Part shown: one piece after another, positions 9,508 through 18,432 of the stretch
How positions within the stretch are numbered: the first letter of the stretch is position 1
Layout: each line of letters starts with the position of its first letter
Assembly: GCF_009664855.1 (NCBI RefSeq)
Contig: NZ_CP045928.1
Coordinates: forward strand, 62,001-126,000
From: Flavobacterium sp. SLB02
GTDB taxonomy: Bacteria; Bacteroidota; Bacteroidia; Flavobacteriales; Flavobacteriaceae
Length of the DNA stretch: 64,000 nt
Reading direction: 5' to 3'
The notes under the pieces: model-generated
What the model was told of the DNA's origin: nothing
The model's input: the letters and a program-made list of their open reading frames with translations, nothing else
Databases searched by the model: none
Translations under genes and position numbers: made by a program

Positions 9508-10050
9508 TTATCTGTATATATTTACACCATTATTTGCTTGCCATTGCTGTTCAAAATATTCAGCATCTTCGCTATTACGTGGGTGAACGCCAAGAACTAC
9601 GTGACCATTTTTAATTCCGTCTTCATAAACTTTTGCTCTTTCTTCAGGAATTCCGGATCCTACAAGTGCTCCAATTAAACCTCCTGTAATACCACCTGCA
9701 CCTGCGCCAGCTAATCCTGCAGCAAGGGGACCGGCAACAATTAGTCCTAATCCAGGAATAACAAGACTAGTTCCTAAAGCAGCAACAACACCTACAATAG
9801 CCCCAATTGTTCCTCCAATGGCAGATCCTGTTCCTGCACCTTCGGCTGCTTTTGTTCCTACTTCTGAATGATCATTTTTATCAGAATAATGTTTTTTTCT
9901 GGTTTCGTCTGACATTATCAAATTGATTTCGTCTTTTGTATAACCTCTATCGTTCAAAGTGCTATAAGCTCTTTCGATACTGTCGCGATCTGAAAACATT
10001 CCAGTTAATACTTCGCGTTTAGTTCCGTCAGGATTATGTAAATTTTCCAT
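9508..10050 (-). CDS. General stress 17M-like protein with glycine zipper
   Basis: A 180-residue protein. Residues about 13-50 (LTGMFSDRDSIERAYSTL, then YTKDEINLIMSD) match the YflT/general stress protein 17M type domain. Residues about 68-130 form a Gly/Ala-rich double hydrophobic segment with repeated GxxxG (GTGSAIGGTIGAIVG, then GAGAGGITGGLIGALVG), which should insert into or associate with a membrane. The C-terminal 45 residues (VYEDGIKNGHVVLGVHP) are a second small alpha/beta unit. The family is stress-induced in several bacteria; its biochemical role is unknown. There is a hairpin terminator after the gene. Confidence 0.85.
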   Translation of the reverse strand: MENLHNPDGTKREVLTGMFSDRDSIERAYSTLNDRGYTKDEINLIMSDETRKKHYSDKNDHSEVGTKAAEGAGTGSAIGGTIGAIVGVVAALGTSLVIPGLGLIVAGPLAAGLAGAGAGGITGGLIGALVGSGIPEERAKVYEDGIKNGHVVLGVHPRNSEDAEYFEQQWQANNGVNIYR

Positions 10051-10214
10051 TTTATGTATATTTAAAGTATGAATTAATTTTCACTTTAACAAAGCTCGTA
10101 AAATAGAGTAACTATCTTTTACACAATTTCTTAGAATCATTACATAATGAAATTTTTGCTTTTCAAAATTGATTACGACTTTTTGCTATTTTTTCATTTT
10201 GACTATTTATAGAA

Positions 10215-10256
10215 AAAGAAAGCCACAACAAAAATTAATTCTGGTGTGGCTTTTGT
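10215..10256 (-). terminator. Terminator of the FKBP lipoprotein gene
   Basis: Arms AAAGCCACA-CA and TG-TGTGGCTTT with flanking A/T runs, downstream of the FKBP stop on the minus strand. Confidence 0.6.
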
Positions 10257-10277
10257 ATGAATTATAAAGTTGTTGTC

Positions 10278-10730
10278 TTAGTTTACTTTGATCAATTTAA
10301 TGTCAAAAATAAGAACTGCACCTCCTGGGATTTTTCCTCTACCATCGTTTCCGTAAGCAAGTCTTGAAGGAACTAAAAGAATACCACTTCCTCCGGTTTT
10401 GAAAAAAGGAATTCCCTCTGTCCATCCTGGTATAACCTCGGACAAATTAAAAGAAAGTCCATCTGAACTACTTTGATCAAATACAGTTCCGTCAGTAAAT
10501 GTACCCCTGTAGGCTACAGTAACATTTGATTTTGCAGTAGGTTGAGTTCCTGTTCCAGGAACATCAATTACATAATACAAACCAGATTCCGTTTTTTGAG
10601 CTGTCAGATTCTTTTTTGCAATGTAATCAGCGATTTCTTTGTCGTTTTCGGCACTATAATCTTTTTGGTCGTCTTTTGAGCAAGAGATAAAAAGCGTTAA
10701 AGCCAGTAATGAAGTTAAAAAGTATTTCAT
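10278..10730 (-). CDS. FKBP-type peptidyl-prolyl isomerase lipoprotein
   Basis: Cis-trans prolyl isomerase, probably a periplasmic folding helper. The 150 residues start with a lipoprotein signal (lipobox FISC, then SKDDQKD) and a short linker. One FKBP domain follows from about residue 50: VTVAYRGTFTDGTVFDQS, VIPGWTEGIPFFKTGGSG and the closing LVPSRLAYG with IPGGAVLIFDIKLIKV. These cover the usual active-site aromatic and hydrophobic positions (Tyr, Phe-Asp, Val-Ile-Pro-Gly-Trp, Tyr, Phe). It is preceded by a palindromic repeat and followed by a terminator, so it is a single-gene unit. Confidence 0.93.
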   Translation of the reverse strand: MKYFLTSLLALTLFISCSKDDQKDYSAENDKEIADYIAKKNLTAQKTESGLYYVIDVPGTGTQPTAKSNVTVAYRGTFTDGTVFDQSSSDGLSFNLSEVIPGWTEGIPFFKTGGSGILLVPSRLAYGNDGRGKIPGGAVLIFDIKLIKVN

Positions 10731-10785
10731 GAAATGTAGATTTTTAAAAACGCTAATATAATAAAATTTAGTTTTTTGGTTTCAA

Positions 10786-10862
10786 GGAGATTCACAAAGA
10801 AAACACAAAGATTCACAAAATAAAAACTTAGCGTAGCTTTGCGTTTTCTTTGCGAATCTCTG
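10786..10862. repeat. CGCAAAG-type interspersed inverted repeat
   Basis: Left arm GAGATTCACAAAGAAAACAC and right arm CGTTTTCTTTGCGAATCTC are nearly complementary. The vocabulary (CACAAAG, CTTTGCG, TTAGCG) recurs at 17410-17675 and 59307-59330. It lies between the ABC-F and FKBP genes. Confidence 0.6.
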
Positions 10863-10870
10863 TGTAACAA

Positions 10871-12733
10871 CTATCCTTCAATCTTAGCCGAAAGCTCAAA
10901 CCAACGTTCTTCTTTCTGGTCTATTTTATTGATGATGTTTTGTAATTCGTTGGCTTTTTTCTCGATATCAGCGTCGGCCACTTTACCGTCAGAGAATAAT
11001 TGTTCGATCTTTGTTTTGTCAATTTCAAGATCTTTGATTTCTCTTTCCAGTTTTTGATATTCTTTTTGCTCGTTGAAAGTCAGGTTTCCTGTTGGATTGT
11101 TTTGTTTCCAGTCTTTCTTTTCGGCTTTGTTTTCTTCTTTTTGAGCAACATCGGCACTGTCTTCGTAAGCCCTGAAGTCAGAATAGTTTCCTGGGAAATT
11201 TTCAATGACTCCTTGTCCTCTAAATATGAATAGATGATCGACAATTTTATCCATAAAATAACGGTCGTGAGAAACCACTAATAAACATCCCGGATAATCT
11301 AAAAGGAAACTTTCTAATACATTTAGCGTAACAATATCCAAATCGTTTGTTGGCTCATCCAGAATCAGGAAGTTAGGATTCTGAATCAATACCGTACATA
11401 AATACAAACGTTTTAATTCTCCACCACTTAATTTTTCTACAAAGTCATATTGTTTTTTAGCATCAAAAAGAAAACGCTCCAGCAATTGTGAAGCCGAAAT
11501 CATTCTTCCTTTTGAAAGCGGAATAAATTCTCCGTATTCTTTAATAATATCAATTACACGTTGTCCTGGTTTTGGATTAATTCCGGATTGTGTATAATAA
11601 CCAATTTTGATCGTTTCACCTTTTACCACGCGGCCACTATCTAACGGAAGTGTACCAGTTAAAAGATTCAGGAAAGTAGATTTTCCGGTTCCGTTTTTAC
11701 CAATAATACCAATACGTTCTCCACGTTGAAAATCAAAACTAAAGTTGTCCAGAATAACATGATCCTTGAATTTTTTAGAGATTTTGTGAAGCTCGATAAT
11801 CTTGCTTCCCATACGTTCCATATTAATTTCAAGTTCCACTTTGTTTTCACGACGACGACTTTGTGCTTTTTCTTTAATTACATAAAAATCATCCTGACGA
11901 GATTTCGATTTTGTCGTTCTCGCTTTTGGCTGACGACGCATCCATTCTAATTCTTTAGTAAATAGATTTTTTGCTTTGTCAACGCTGGCATTCTCAGAGG
12001 TAATTCTTTCCTCTTTTTTCTCTAAATAATAAGAGTAATTTCCTTTGTATTGGTATAATTTTCCGTTGTCCAATTCGATGATTTCATTACAAACACGTTC
12101 CAGAAAGAAACGGTCGTGCGTAACCATAAACAACGTAATGTTTTCTTTGGCAAAATAACTTTCAAGCCATTCGATCATTTCAAGATCAAGGTGGTTGGTA
12201 GGCTCGTCCAGAATCAATAAATCAGGGCGATTGATTAGGATAATTGCCAATGAAAGACGTTTTTTTTGTCCACCCGAAAGATTTTTTACTTTTAGTTTAA
12301 AATCTTCCAGTTTTAGCTTGAAAAGAATTTGCTTGTATTGCGTTTCAAAATCCCAAGCATTATGCTGATCCATTCCGTCAAAAGCTTTTTGATACGCTTC
12401 TTCATCATCTGGATTTTCAAGTGCTTTTTCGTATTTCTCAATTACTTTTAAAGTCTCATTATCTGAGGCGAAAATACTTTCTTCGATAGTCAGTTCTTCT
12501 TGCAAATTGTTATTTTGCGATAAAAAAGCCATTTTTATGCCTTTTCTTAAAACTACCTGACCAGTATCTGGTTCATCTAAACCATTAATAATGCTCATAA
12601 TGGTTGTTTTTCCAGAACCATTTTTGGCAATAAATGCAATTTTTTGGTCTTTATTGATTCCAAATGAAATGTTGTCAAAAAGCGTTTTTTCGCCAAACGA
12701 CTTCGATATATTTTCTACAGATAAGTAATTCAC
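10871..12733 (-). CDS. ABC-F family ATP-binding protein (Uup-like)
   Basis: A soluble protein of 620 residues with two ATPase domains and no membrane span. It acts on the ribosome or nucleic acids, not in transport. First domain: Walker A AKNGSGKTT near residue 36, signature LSGGQKKRLSLA, Walker B LLILDEPTNHLDLEM. The inter-domain linker (ERITSENASVDKAKNLFTK and following) is the ABC-F hallmark. Second domain: GKNGTGKST and LSGGELKRLYLC, then a C-terminal coiled coil (residues about 530-615, rich in Lys/Glu). The C-terminal coiled coil is what suggests the Uup branch. A TACTTTTG -7 element lies upstream at 12793-12800. Confidence 0.93.
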   Translation of the reverse strand: MNYLSVENISKSFGEKTLFDNISFGINKDQKIAFIAKNGSGKTTIMSIINGLDEPDTGQVVLRKGIKMAFLSQNNNLQEELTIEESIFASDNETLKVIEKYEKALENPDDEEAYQKAFDGMDQHNAWDFETQYKQILFKLKLEDFKLKVKNLSGGQKKRLSLAIILINRPDLLILDEPTNHLDLEMIEWLESYFAKENITLFMVTHDRFFLERVCNEIIELDNGKLYQYKGNYSYYLEKKEERITSENASVDKAKNLFTKELEWMRRQPKARTTKSKSRQDDFYVIKEKAQSRRRENKVELEINMERMGSKIIELHKISKKFKDHVILDNFSFDFQRGERIGIIGKNGTGKSTFLNLLTGTLPLDSGRVVKGETIKIGYYTQSGINPKPGQRVIDIIKEYGEFIPLSKGRMISASQLLERFLFDAKKQYDFVEKLSGGELKRLYLCTVLIQNPNFLILDEPTNDLDIVTLNVLESFLLDYPGCLLVVSHDRYFMDKIVDHLFIFRGQGVIENFPGNYSDFRAYEDSADVAQKEENKAEKKDWKQNNPTGNLTFNEQKEYQKLEREIKDLEIDKTKIEQLFSDGKVADADIEKKANELQNIINKIDQKEERWFELSAKIEG

Positions 12734-12792
12734 TATAAACTAGGTGTTATAAATTATAAGTTAGTAATGTTTTGCAAAACATAACTTTTTTG

Positions 12793-12800
12793 CAAAAGTA
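12793..12800 (-). promoter_or_regulatory. -7 element for the ABC-F gene
   Basis: TACTTTTG on the minus strand, a TAnnTTTG match, 60 bases before the start codon. Confidence 0.45.
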
Positions 12801-12824
12801 AACTTTTATATGGCTATTTGCGAA

Positions 12825-13790
12825 TTATTTATGGAGATAGGAATTTAGAACCGGACTTAAATCAATGTGATGAATTTGCTGCGGAACATTAATAATAGGT
12901 TTTCGAACCAAAGATTCATTGGTGAGATAATAATGTAAACCATCTTGAGTCGCGATTCCTTCTATTTGAAGAATTGGGAATTTTAAGGTAATCCTTCGTT
13001 TATTTCCGGATAAAAAATCATTGTTTTTATAATCGTATAAAAGATATAAAAATGGTTTTCCTATTTTAGAATAACCACAAAGAGCAACTAGATTTTTTTG
13101 TTCTAAATATGTAGCGCCTGTTATCAAACCTTTGGTGTTAAGTGTATGTTTTAGTTGTGCAACGTGATCGCCCGATTGCTTGGGTAAAACATAAATACTA
13201 GTTAGGGAAGAACTCCATTGCTTGGTAAACAAATAAATACTGTCTTTTGAAACGATAAAGGCTTCACAATCAAAATTGGTAGTGTTTGGTTCTTTAGCAG
13301 ATAAATCCCTTTGATCAGAATATCGAAATGAAATGGTTTCAATAATTGGATTTCCTTCTAAAAAAGATTTTTTTTCAATTTTTAGAATTTTCAAATCTGT
13401 CCTGTTTCCCGAAGCGTTGTTTCCGAAATCTCCAATAAATAAATGCGTACTGTCCTGAGAGATTTCTTCCCAGTCATTATTGATTGCTTGATCCAGAAAA
13501 TTTTTTTTATGAATTTTTCCTAAAGTGTCTAATCCGTAAATTGTTTTGTCGTGATCATCATTATGAGTCCATAATAAATTGTCGAAAGCAATTATTCCTG
13601 AAGTTTCATGAATAGAATCACTTAGTTTAATTGAGTACTCAGGTTTTATTTTGAAATTTTTATACAAGCAGCTTCCATCATTTACTGTTGCGTCCGGATT
13701 ATAATTTTTAGAAAGAGGATCTATACAACCCTTAATTTGTGCATAACCTGATGATACAATCAGGCAAAAGAATAAAACGGTTTTTATCAT
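12825..13790 (-). CDS. Secreted protein with Cys-bounded GCxDP motif and beta-propeller-like body
   Basis: A 321-residue protein from the Met at 13790, which gives a clean signal peptide (MIKTVLFFCLIVSSGYAQ). The upstream in-frame Met at 13847 is less likely. Immediately after cleavage comes GCIDPLSKNYNPDATVNDGS-C, a short Cys-bounded, Asp/Asn-rich motif seen repeatedly in Bacteroidota secreted proteins. The rest (SGIIAFDNLLWTHNDDHD, then TIYGLDTLGKIHKKN, DWEEISQDSTHLFIGDFGNN) reads like a six-bladed propeller or SdiA-regulated-like protein. No type IX tail is visible. The function is unknown. Confidence 0.75.
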   Translation of the reverse strand: MIKTVLFFCLIVSSGYAQIKGCIDPLSKNYNPDATVNDGSCLYKNFKIKPEYSIKLSDSIHETSGIIAFDNLLWTHNDDHDKTIYGLDTLGKIHKKNFLDQAINNDWEEISQDSTHLFIGDFGNNASGNRTDLKILKIEKKSFLEGNPIIETISFRYSDQRDLSAKEPNTTNFDCEAFIVSKDSIYLFTKQWSSSLTSIYVLPKQSGDHVAQLKHTLNTKGLITGATYLEQKNLVALCGYSKIGKPFLYLLYDYKNNDFLSGNKRRITLKFPILQIEGIATQDGLHYYLTNESLVRKPIINVPQQIHHIDLSPVLNSYLHK

Positions 13791-13937
13791 GGTCTGCAAT
13801 ATTAAATTTGCATAACATAAAAGTAAAGTTTTAAAGAATAGCCTCAAATACTATTGGAAAATATAATTAAAATGCTATTTTGCGGTGCTTTTATTTGATT
13901 GAATTTTCGTTCTTTTGATGAAGCATAATTCCCTATT

Positions 13938-15356
13938 ATGAAAATTTTACAAAAACTGTCACATTACCGTTTTTCACGCTATTTTAAACTTTTGTTTGTT
14001 GGTGTTGATGTGGTGTTGTTAAATCTGGCTACGATTCTTTCGGCATTGGCCCGATTTGGCAGTTTAGATAAACTTTTGTCAAAAGAAGAAAGAACAGTTT
14101 CATTATTGGCAATTTTAATATGGGTGGCATTATTACTTCAAAATGATTCTAACCGAAGTATACGGGTTGAGCCTGTAGAATCGATATTGGTAAGAACTAT
14201 AAAAAAGCTAATCATTCATGCTGCTTTAATATCCATTTTTGTCGTTTACCTAAAATATACTGATATTTCCAGACTCAGATTGGGTTATTTTTATCTGATT
14301 TTCTTCGGATTATTGATGATTTCCCGTTATTTATCGATGAAACTTTTAAAATATATTAGGGCAAAAGGCTATAATTTTAAAACTTTTATTGTGGTGGGAG
14401 CCAATCCGTCAGGAGAAAAAATCCGAAAGATATTGGCCAAAGATTTAACGTACGGTTATCGTTTTCTAGGTTTTTTTGATGAAGAGATCGATGACAAAAT
14501 TGTAGATCCGAAATCGGTTTTAGGAAATTTTGATGCGATAAAGGAGTTTGTCATCGAAAAAAAAGTCGATGAAATGTATGTCGCCTTACACATTGACAAT
14601 ATTGAAATAATCAATGAATTGACACGGATCTGCGAACAAAACATGGTGCGAATCAAGTTTATTCCTGATTTTCAGCTGTACACAAAATCAAGTAAAGTCG
14701 AGGTTGCGTTTTATGAAAATACGCCGGTATTAATGTTCAGGACAGAACCTCTGGAGTTTCCGGTAAACAGGCTTATAAAAAAAGTATTCGATATTTGTTT
14801 TTCAGCTTCTGTGATTTTATTAGTTTTTCCGTGGTTGTTTCCAATTATAATGCTGATTATTAAATTAGAATCTCCCGGGCCAATCTTTTTTAAACAAGAA
14901 CGTTCAGGTCGTGATAATCGGTCTTTTATGTGTTTCAAATTCAGAAGCATGTATGTCAACGGTTTGGCACATAGAAAACAAGCTGAAAAAGGGGATAGTC
15001 GTATTACTAAATTTGGCGCCTTTATTCGTAAAACAAGTATTGATGAATTGCCGCAGTTTTTTAATGTTTTGTTGGGCGATATGTCTATAGTTGGACCAAG
15101 GCCGCACATGGTAAATCTGGCAAAAGAATATAGTGATTTGATTAATAATTATCTGGTTCGCCAATATGCCAAACCAGGAATCACGGGCTGGGCGCAGGTT
15201 AATGGTTTTCGTGGAGAAACAAAAGTATTAAGCGATATGGAAAGCAGGGTAGAATTTGATATTTGGTATATCGAAAACTGGAGCCTGGTACTGGATCTAA
15301 AGATTATCATAAAAACAGTTATCAATATATTCAAAGGCGAAGAAAACGCGTACTAA
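13938..15356 (+). CDS. Undecaprenyl-phosphate sugar phosphotransferase (WcaJ/CpsE type)
   Basis: Starts polysaccharide repeat-unit synthesis by moving a sugar-1-phosphate, probably glucose or galactose, onto undecaprenyl phosphate at the inner membrane. The N-terminal part has about four membrane segments (residues 10-125). A Rossmann-like CoA-binding-type domain follows (FIVVGANPSGEKIRKIL). Another membrane helix (about 283-308) leads into the catalytic bacterial sugar transferase domain: ESPGPIFFKQERSGRDN, FKFRSMY, DELPQFFNVLLGDMSIVGPR and KPGITGWAQVNGFRGE. The length of 472 is normal. It converges with the CpsB-type phosphatase gene, which supports a role in capsule or exopolysaccharide synthesis. 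Confidence 0.93.
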   Translation: MKILQKLSHYRFSRYFKLLFVGVDVVLLNLATILSALARFGSLDKLLSKEERTVSLLAILIWVALLLQNDSNRSIRVEPVESILVRTIKKLIIHAALISIFVVYLKYTDISRLRLGYFYLIFFGLLMISRYLSMKLLKYIRAKGYNFKTFIVVGANPSGEKIRKILAKDLTYGYRFLGFFDEEIDDKIVDPKSVLGNFDAIKEFVIEKKVDEMYVALHIDNIEIINELTRICEQNMVRIKFIPDFQLYTKSSKVEVAFYENTPVLMFRTEPLEFPVNRLIKKVFDICFSASVILLVFPWLFPIIMLIIKLESPGPIFFKQERSGRDNRSFMCFKFRSMYVNGLAHRKQAEKGDSRITKFGAFIRKTSIDELPQFFNVLLGDMSIVGPRPHMVNLAKEYSDLINNYLVRQYAKPGITGWAQVNGFRGETKVLSDMESRVEFDIWYIENWSLVLDLKIIIKTVINIFKGEENAY

Positions 15357-15365
15357 TGCTGTTTA

Positions 15366-16103
15366 TCAGAATTTAAAAAACTGATTGTTACTAATTACTT
15401 CTTTTAGATTAGAAATACTTTCGACTTTTATTTTTTCATTAAAAGAAGCAATGTGTTTCATATGATGTACATCCGTTCCTGAAAAGTCATACATTCCTTT
15501 TTTAAGAAGTTCTTCTGCAACTCTGGTTATTCTTTCTCCATAATATCCTACCGTAGAAAGCAGATTCAGCTGAAACAAACATCCCGCTTTTTTTAGTTTT
15601 TCATATTCACTAAAGTCCTTTCGATAATATAAATAACGTTCCGGATGTGCCAGAACCGGAATGTATCCTGCAACTTGCAACTCAAAAAGTGTTTTGTATA
15701 GATGCATTGGAGCATTTTGATAGGATATTTCGACCAATACATAATTATCTTTTAAGGTCAGCAGTTTTTCGGTTTTAAAATGACTTTCAAACCAATCATC
15801 CATAAAATATTCGGCTGCAGCCTGAAAAGGAATTTTGATATTGTTTTCTTCCAGTAAAAGAGTAGTCTCCTTATGCTTTTCGATAATACTTGTAGAAGAA
15901 TTATTCCATATATAATGACTTATATGAGGTGTCGTAATAATATGAGAAATTCCAATTTCCTGAAATGCCGTGATAAGTTTTTGGGTGTCGGTTATGGTTT
16001 TGGCACCATCATCAATTCTCGGAAGTAAATGCGAATGAATATCGACATAATGATCAGAAAGGAGATCTTTTAAAACGGGTTTTGATTTTAGTAAAGATAG
16101 CAT
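15366..16103 (-). CDS. CpsB/YwqE-type tyrosine-protein phosphatase (PHP fold)
   Basis: Metal-dependent phosphotyrosine phosphatase that usually counteracts the tyrosine kinase of Wzc type in capsule export. The PHP motif YVDIHSHLLPRIDDGAKT is at residues about 19-36. Further metal ligands are in ITTPHISHYI, LAHPERY and SGTDVHHM. The 245-residue length fits. It sits tail-to-tail with the sugar phosphotransferase, ten bases apart. No kinase gene is nearby. A -7 promoter element ends only about five bases upstream of the start, suggesting a leaderless mRNA. Confidence 0.9.
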   Translation of the reverse strand: MLSLLKSKPVLKDLLSDHYVDIHSHLLPRIDDGAKTITDTQKLITAFQEIGISHIITTPHISHYIWNNSSTSIIEKHKETTLLLEENNIKIPFQAAAEYFMDDWFESHFKTEKLLTLKDNYVLVEISYQNAPMHLYKTLFELQVAGYIPVLAHPERYLYYRKDFSEYEKLKKAGCLFQLNLLSTVGYYGERITRVAEELLKKGMYDFSGTDVHHMKHIASFNEKIKVESISNLKEVISNNQFFKF

Positions 16104-16107
16104 GTTG

Positions 16108-16115
16108 CAAAAGTA
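16108..16115 (-). promoter_or_regulatory. -7 element abutting the CpsB start codon
   Basis: TACTTTTG on the minus strand ends four bases before the ATG at 16103. If used, transcription would begin at or next to the A of the start codon. Confidence 0.4.
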
Positions 16116-16186
16116 TGGAAATGGGAAGAATTTGTTATTGTTAATTTTTAATGTAACAAATGTAACCGAACATTTCAGAATTATAT

Positions 16187-16194
16187 TATATTTG
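16187..16194 (+). promoter_or_regulatory. -7 element for the 16219 gene
   Basis: TATATTTG, a perfect consensus match, 24 bases before the ATG. Confidence 0.55.
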
Positions 16195-16218
16195 AGATTG
16201 CTATAAATCTACTATTTT

Positions 16219-17409
16219 ATGAAAATTAAAGAAAATTTATATAATCAAAGGATTATTTCTATTGATGCATTACGCGGAATTACAATTTTTGTTATGATTT
16301 TTGTAAATGAGTTAGCCAGTATTTCAAATGTTCCGCAATGGATGAAACACATGCCGGCAGATGCTGATGCAATGACTTTTGTAGATGTTGTTTTTCCTGC
16401 TTTTTTATTTATTGTTGGAATGTCGATTCCGTTTGCTTTTAATGCCCGATTACTTAAAGGTGATAGTACTAAAACAATCTGGACGCATACTTTCAAAAGA
16501 GCTTTGGCCTTAATTATCATTGGTGTTTTTATGGTTAATGCAGAATATGGTTATGATGCCACCAAAATGATAATCGCACCAGTTTTCTGGGGACTTTTAG
16601 CGTATGCAATACCAATACCAATTTGGAATAAATACGGTAAAGATTTTCCGGTTTGGTTAAAAAACACCTTACAATATGGCGGAATGTTGGTTCTGGTTGC
16701 GCTGTACTTTTTATATGTTCAGGATACCGGAGAAATCGGGATGACGCCAAAATGGTGGGGAATTCTCGGTTTAATAGGCTGGGCGTATCTTTTTACAGTA
16801 GTTTATTATTGGATTGTTTCGGGAAATTTATGGGCAATGATTGCTTTTTTGGTGGTTTGTGTTGCTGCAAATTCTATGAATCTAATCGAAGGATCTTTTG
16901 TACAGCAAACATCATGGTTGAGTTTTATAGCCGGACATCTAACGCATGCAGCATTAGTTTCGGCAGGAGTCGTAATTTCGTTACTGTTTTTTGACCGAAA
17001 AGTTGCCGCCAAAATAAATTGGGCGGTAATAGGTTTTGCCGTTTTATTTTTTGTAACAGGATATTTGTTAAGACCTTATTTTGGAATTTCAAAAATAAAA
17101 GGAACTCCATCCTGGACAATGTTTTCTGCGACAATTTGTACCGTTTTATTCTATTTTCTGTATTGGTTAATGGAAATCAAAAAGATAACCAAATGGAGTA
17201 ATTTCTTCATGCCGGCAGCAGCAAATCCGTTATTGATTTACATTTTACCTGGCGTGATATATTATTTCTGCAAAGCTTTTACTATTCATATTATCCCGGG
17301 GTATTTCCGAGTAGGAGTTCCGGGAATTATCTGGGCGTTGGTATTTTCGACAATTATGTTGTTTGTAATGAAATTATGTAATAAGTATAAAATTCAATTG
17401 CATTTATAG
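16219..17409 (+). CDS. HGSNAT/DUF5009-like membrane acyltransferase
   Basis: An integral membrane protein of 396 residues with about ten hydrophobic spans. The N-terminus RIISIDALRGITIFVMIFVN and the DVVFPAFLFIVGMSIP loop are typical of the heparan-alpha-glucosaminide N-acetyltransferase/YeiB-like group (DUF5009 in Bacteroidota). Such proteins are thought to move an acyl group from cytoplasmic acyl-CoA to a sugar amine on the other side of the membrane. NagX in amino-sugar pathways is a relative. A second, divergent member lies at 31224-32495. The substrate is unknown; neighbours are polysaccharide-related but not in the same operon. Confidence 0.85.
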   Translation: MKIKENLYNQRIISIDALRGITIFVMIFVNELASISNVPQWMKHMPADADAMTFVDVVFPAFLFIVGMSIPFAFNARLLKGDSTKTIWTHTFKRALALIIIGVFMVNAEYGYDATKMIIAPVFWGLLAYAIPIPIWNKYGKDFPVWLKNTLQYGGMLVLVALYFLYVQDTGEIGMTPKWWGILGLIGWAYLFTVVYYWIVSGNLWAMIAFLVVCVAANSMNLIEGSFVQQTSWLSFIAGHLTHAALVSAGVVISLLFFDRKVAAKINWAVIGFAVLFFVTGYLLRPYFGISKIKGTPSWTMFSATICTVLFYFLYWLMEIKKITKWSNFFMPAAANPLLIYILPGVIYYFCKAFTIHIIPGYFRVGVPGIIWALVFSTIMLFVMKLCNKYKIQLHL

Positions 17410-17675
17410 GGATGGCTTAACCGCAAAGCCAGCTAAGATTTACGCTAGGTTCGCAAAGTTTTTTTTAAGCTGGATTTTAATATGCTCGCAAAGTCGCGAA
17501 GACGCTAAGTTTATTTTTTTAAGATTACAGTTTTAGAAATCATTTTAATCTTGATAATCAGTGGCAAAAAAAAACACCAAGTTCGCAAAGCTATAAACAC
17601 AAAGCTTTGCGAACTTTGCATTTTTATTAAACCTTCATAATTAAAAAACCTTAGCGTTCTTTTGCGGTTAAATTC
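17410..17675. repeat. Cluster of CGCAAAG-type interspersed repeats
   Basis: The 294-base gap has no gene. It contains AACCGCAAAG near the left end and CTTTTGCGGTT near the right, plus TCGCAAAGTCGCGAAG near 17485, and an exact 13-base inverted repeat (17580-17592 with 17603-17615, AGTTCGCAAAGCT). Together these look like a composite or multiply inserted palindromic element. Confidence 0.6.
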
Positions 17676-17703
17676 TCATTTCAATATGAAACCTGGAACA
17701 ATC

Positions 17704-18291
17704 CTACTTAATGATAACTGATTTTATTTCTAAAAATGCTCCCGAAACCGGATTGTAATTCACAAAATTGAATTTGCAAAGATTATGAATGTTTAAAATT
17801 TTCCCGTCAGGCAATCCGTCTTGTTTAAAATCAGGCCACGGAATTTTTATGGTTGTAAACTCTTTAGGAGAAGCTTTTAAATCCACTCGAGGATGCGAAC
17901 CTCCATGCACGCAGCCTGTTCCTTCGTTATTGCCTTCGCGGGCTTGTAGTTTTATTAAATGAGAAGATTTATAAGTAATGCTCACAAATTTAGCATCATT
18001 AGATAAATTTGTCGGAGCGCCATCGTTCGAATTAGAATCTGTAATCAGGACATTCAATTCAATTTCACCAACCGGATTATCTTTTGCAGTTACTTTAATG
18101 ATGCCTTTTTCCTGACGAACGCGATTAATAGTTTCCTGATTTTCTAAAACTGGCCCGGCAATATACCAGGTTGAGGTTTTGACTAAATTTTTATCTGAAT
18201 CTTTTTCAATAGAGACAAATGCAGACATGAAAAATCCTATTGTCAGCAGTAAAAGCAAGGATTCGATCTTAATCAATATTTTATTTTTCAT
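17704..18291 (-). CDS. Uncharacterised secreted protein
   Basis: A 195-residue protein from the Met at 18291 (MKNKILIKIESLLLLLTIGF), which gives a standard signal peptide. The upstream in-frame Met at 18318 only adds nine residues. The mature part is a likely beta-sandwich: TSTWYIAGPVLENQET, then a central charged stretch and LDLKA-like strands ending FLEIKSVIIK. Two Cys (in GTGCVHGGSHPR and HNLCKFNF) could form a disulfide. It resembles secreted carbohydrate-binding or galactose-binding-like modules in general shape only; I do not recognise the family. The gene stands alone between repeat clusters and a pseudogene. Confidence 0.7.
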   Translation of the reverse strand: MKNKILIKIESLLLLLTIGFFMSAFVSIEKDSDKNLVKTSTWYIAGPVLENQETINRVRQEKGIIKVTAKDNPVGEIELNVLITDSNSNDGAPTNLSNDAKFVSITYKSSHLIKLQAREGNNEGTGCVHGGSHPRVDLKASPKEFTTIKIPWPDFKQDGLPDGKILNIHNLCKFNFVNYNPVSGAFLEIKSVIIK

Positions 18292-18432
18292 GGAAATGAA
18301 ATTAATAATCAAACTCAAAAATATGCTTTTTTATAATTTGTAATGATTTTCTCTTTTTATTATTTCTAAAATAGCTTCTGTTTTAAAATTAATTTTAAAT
18401 TTGTAAAAAGTTGTTTCTTAAAGTTTTACGAA

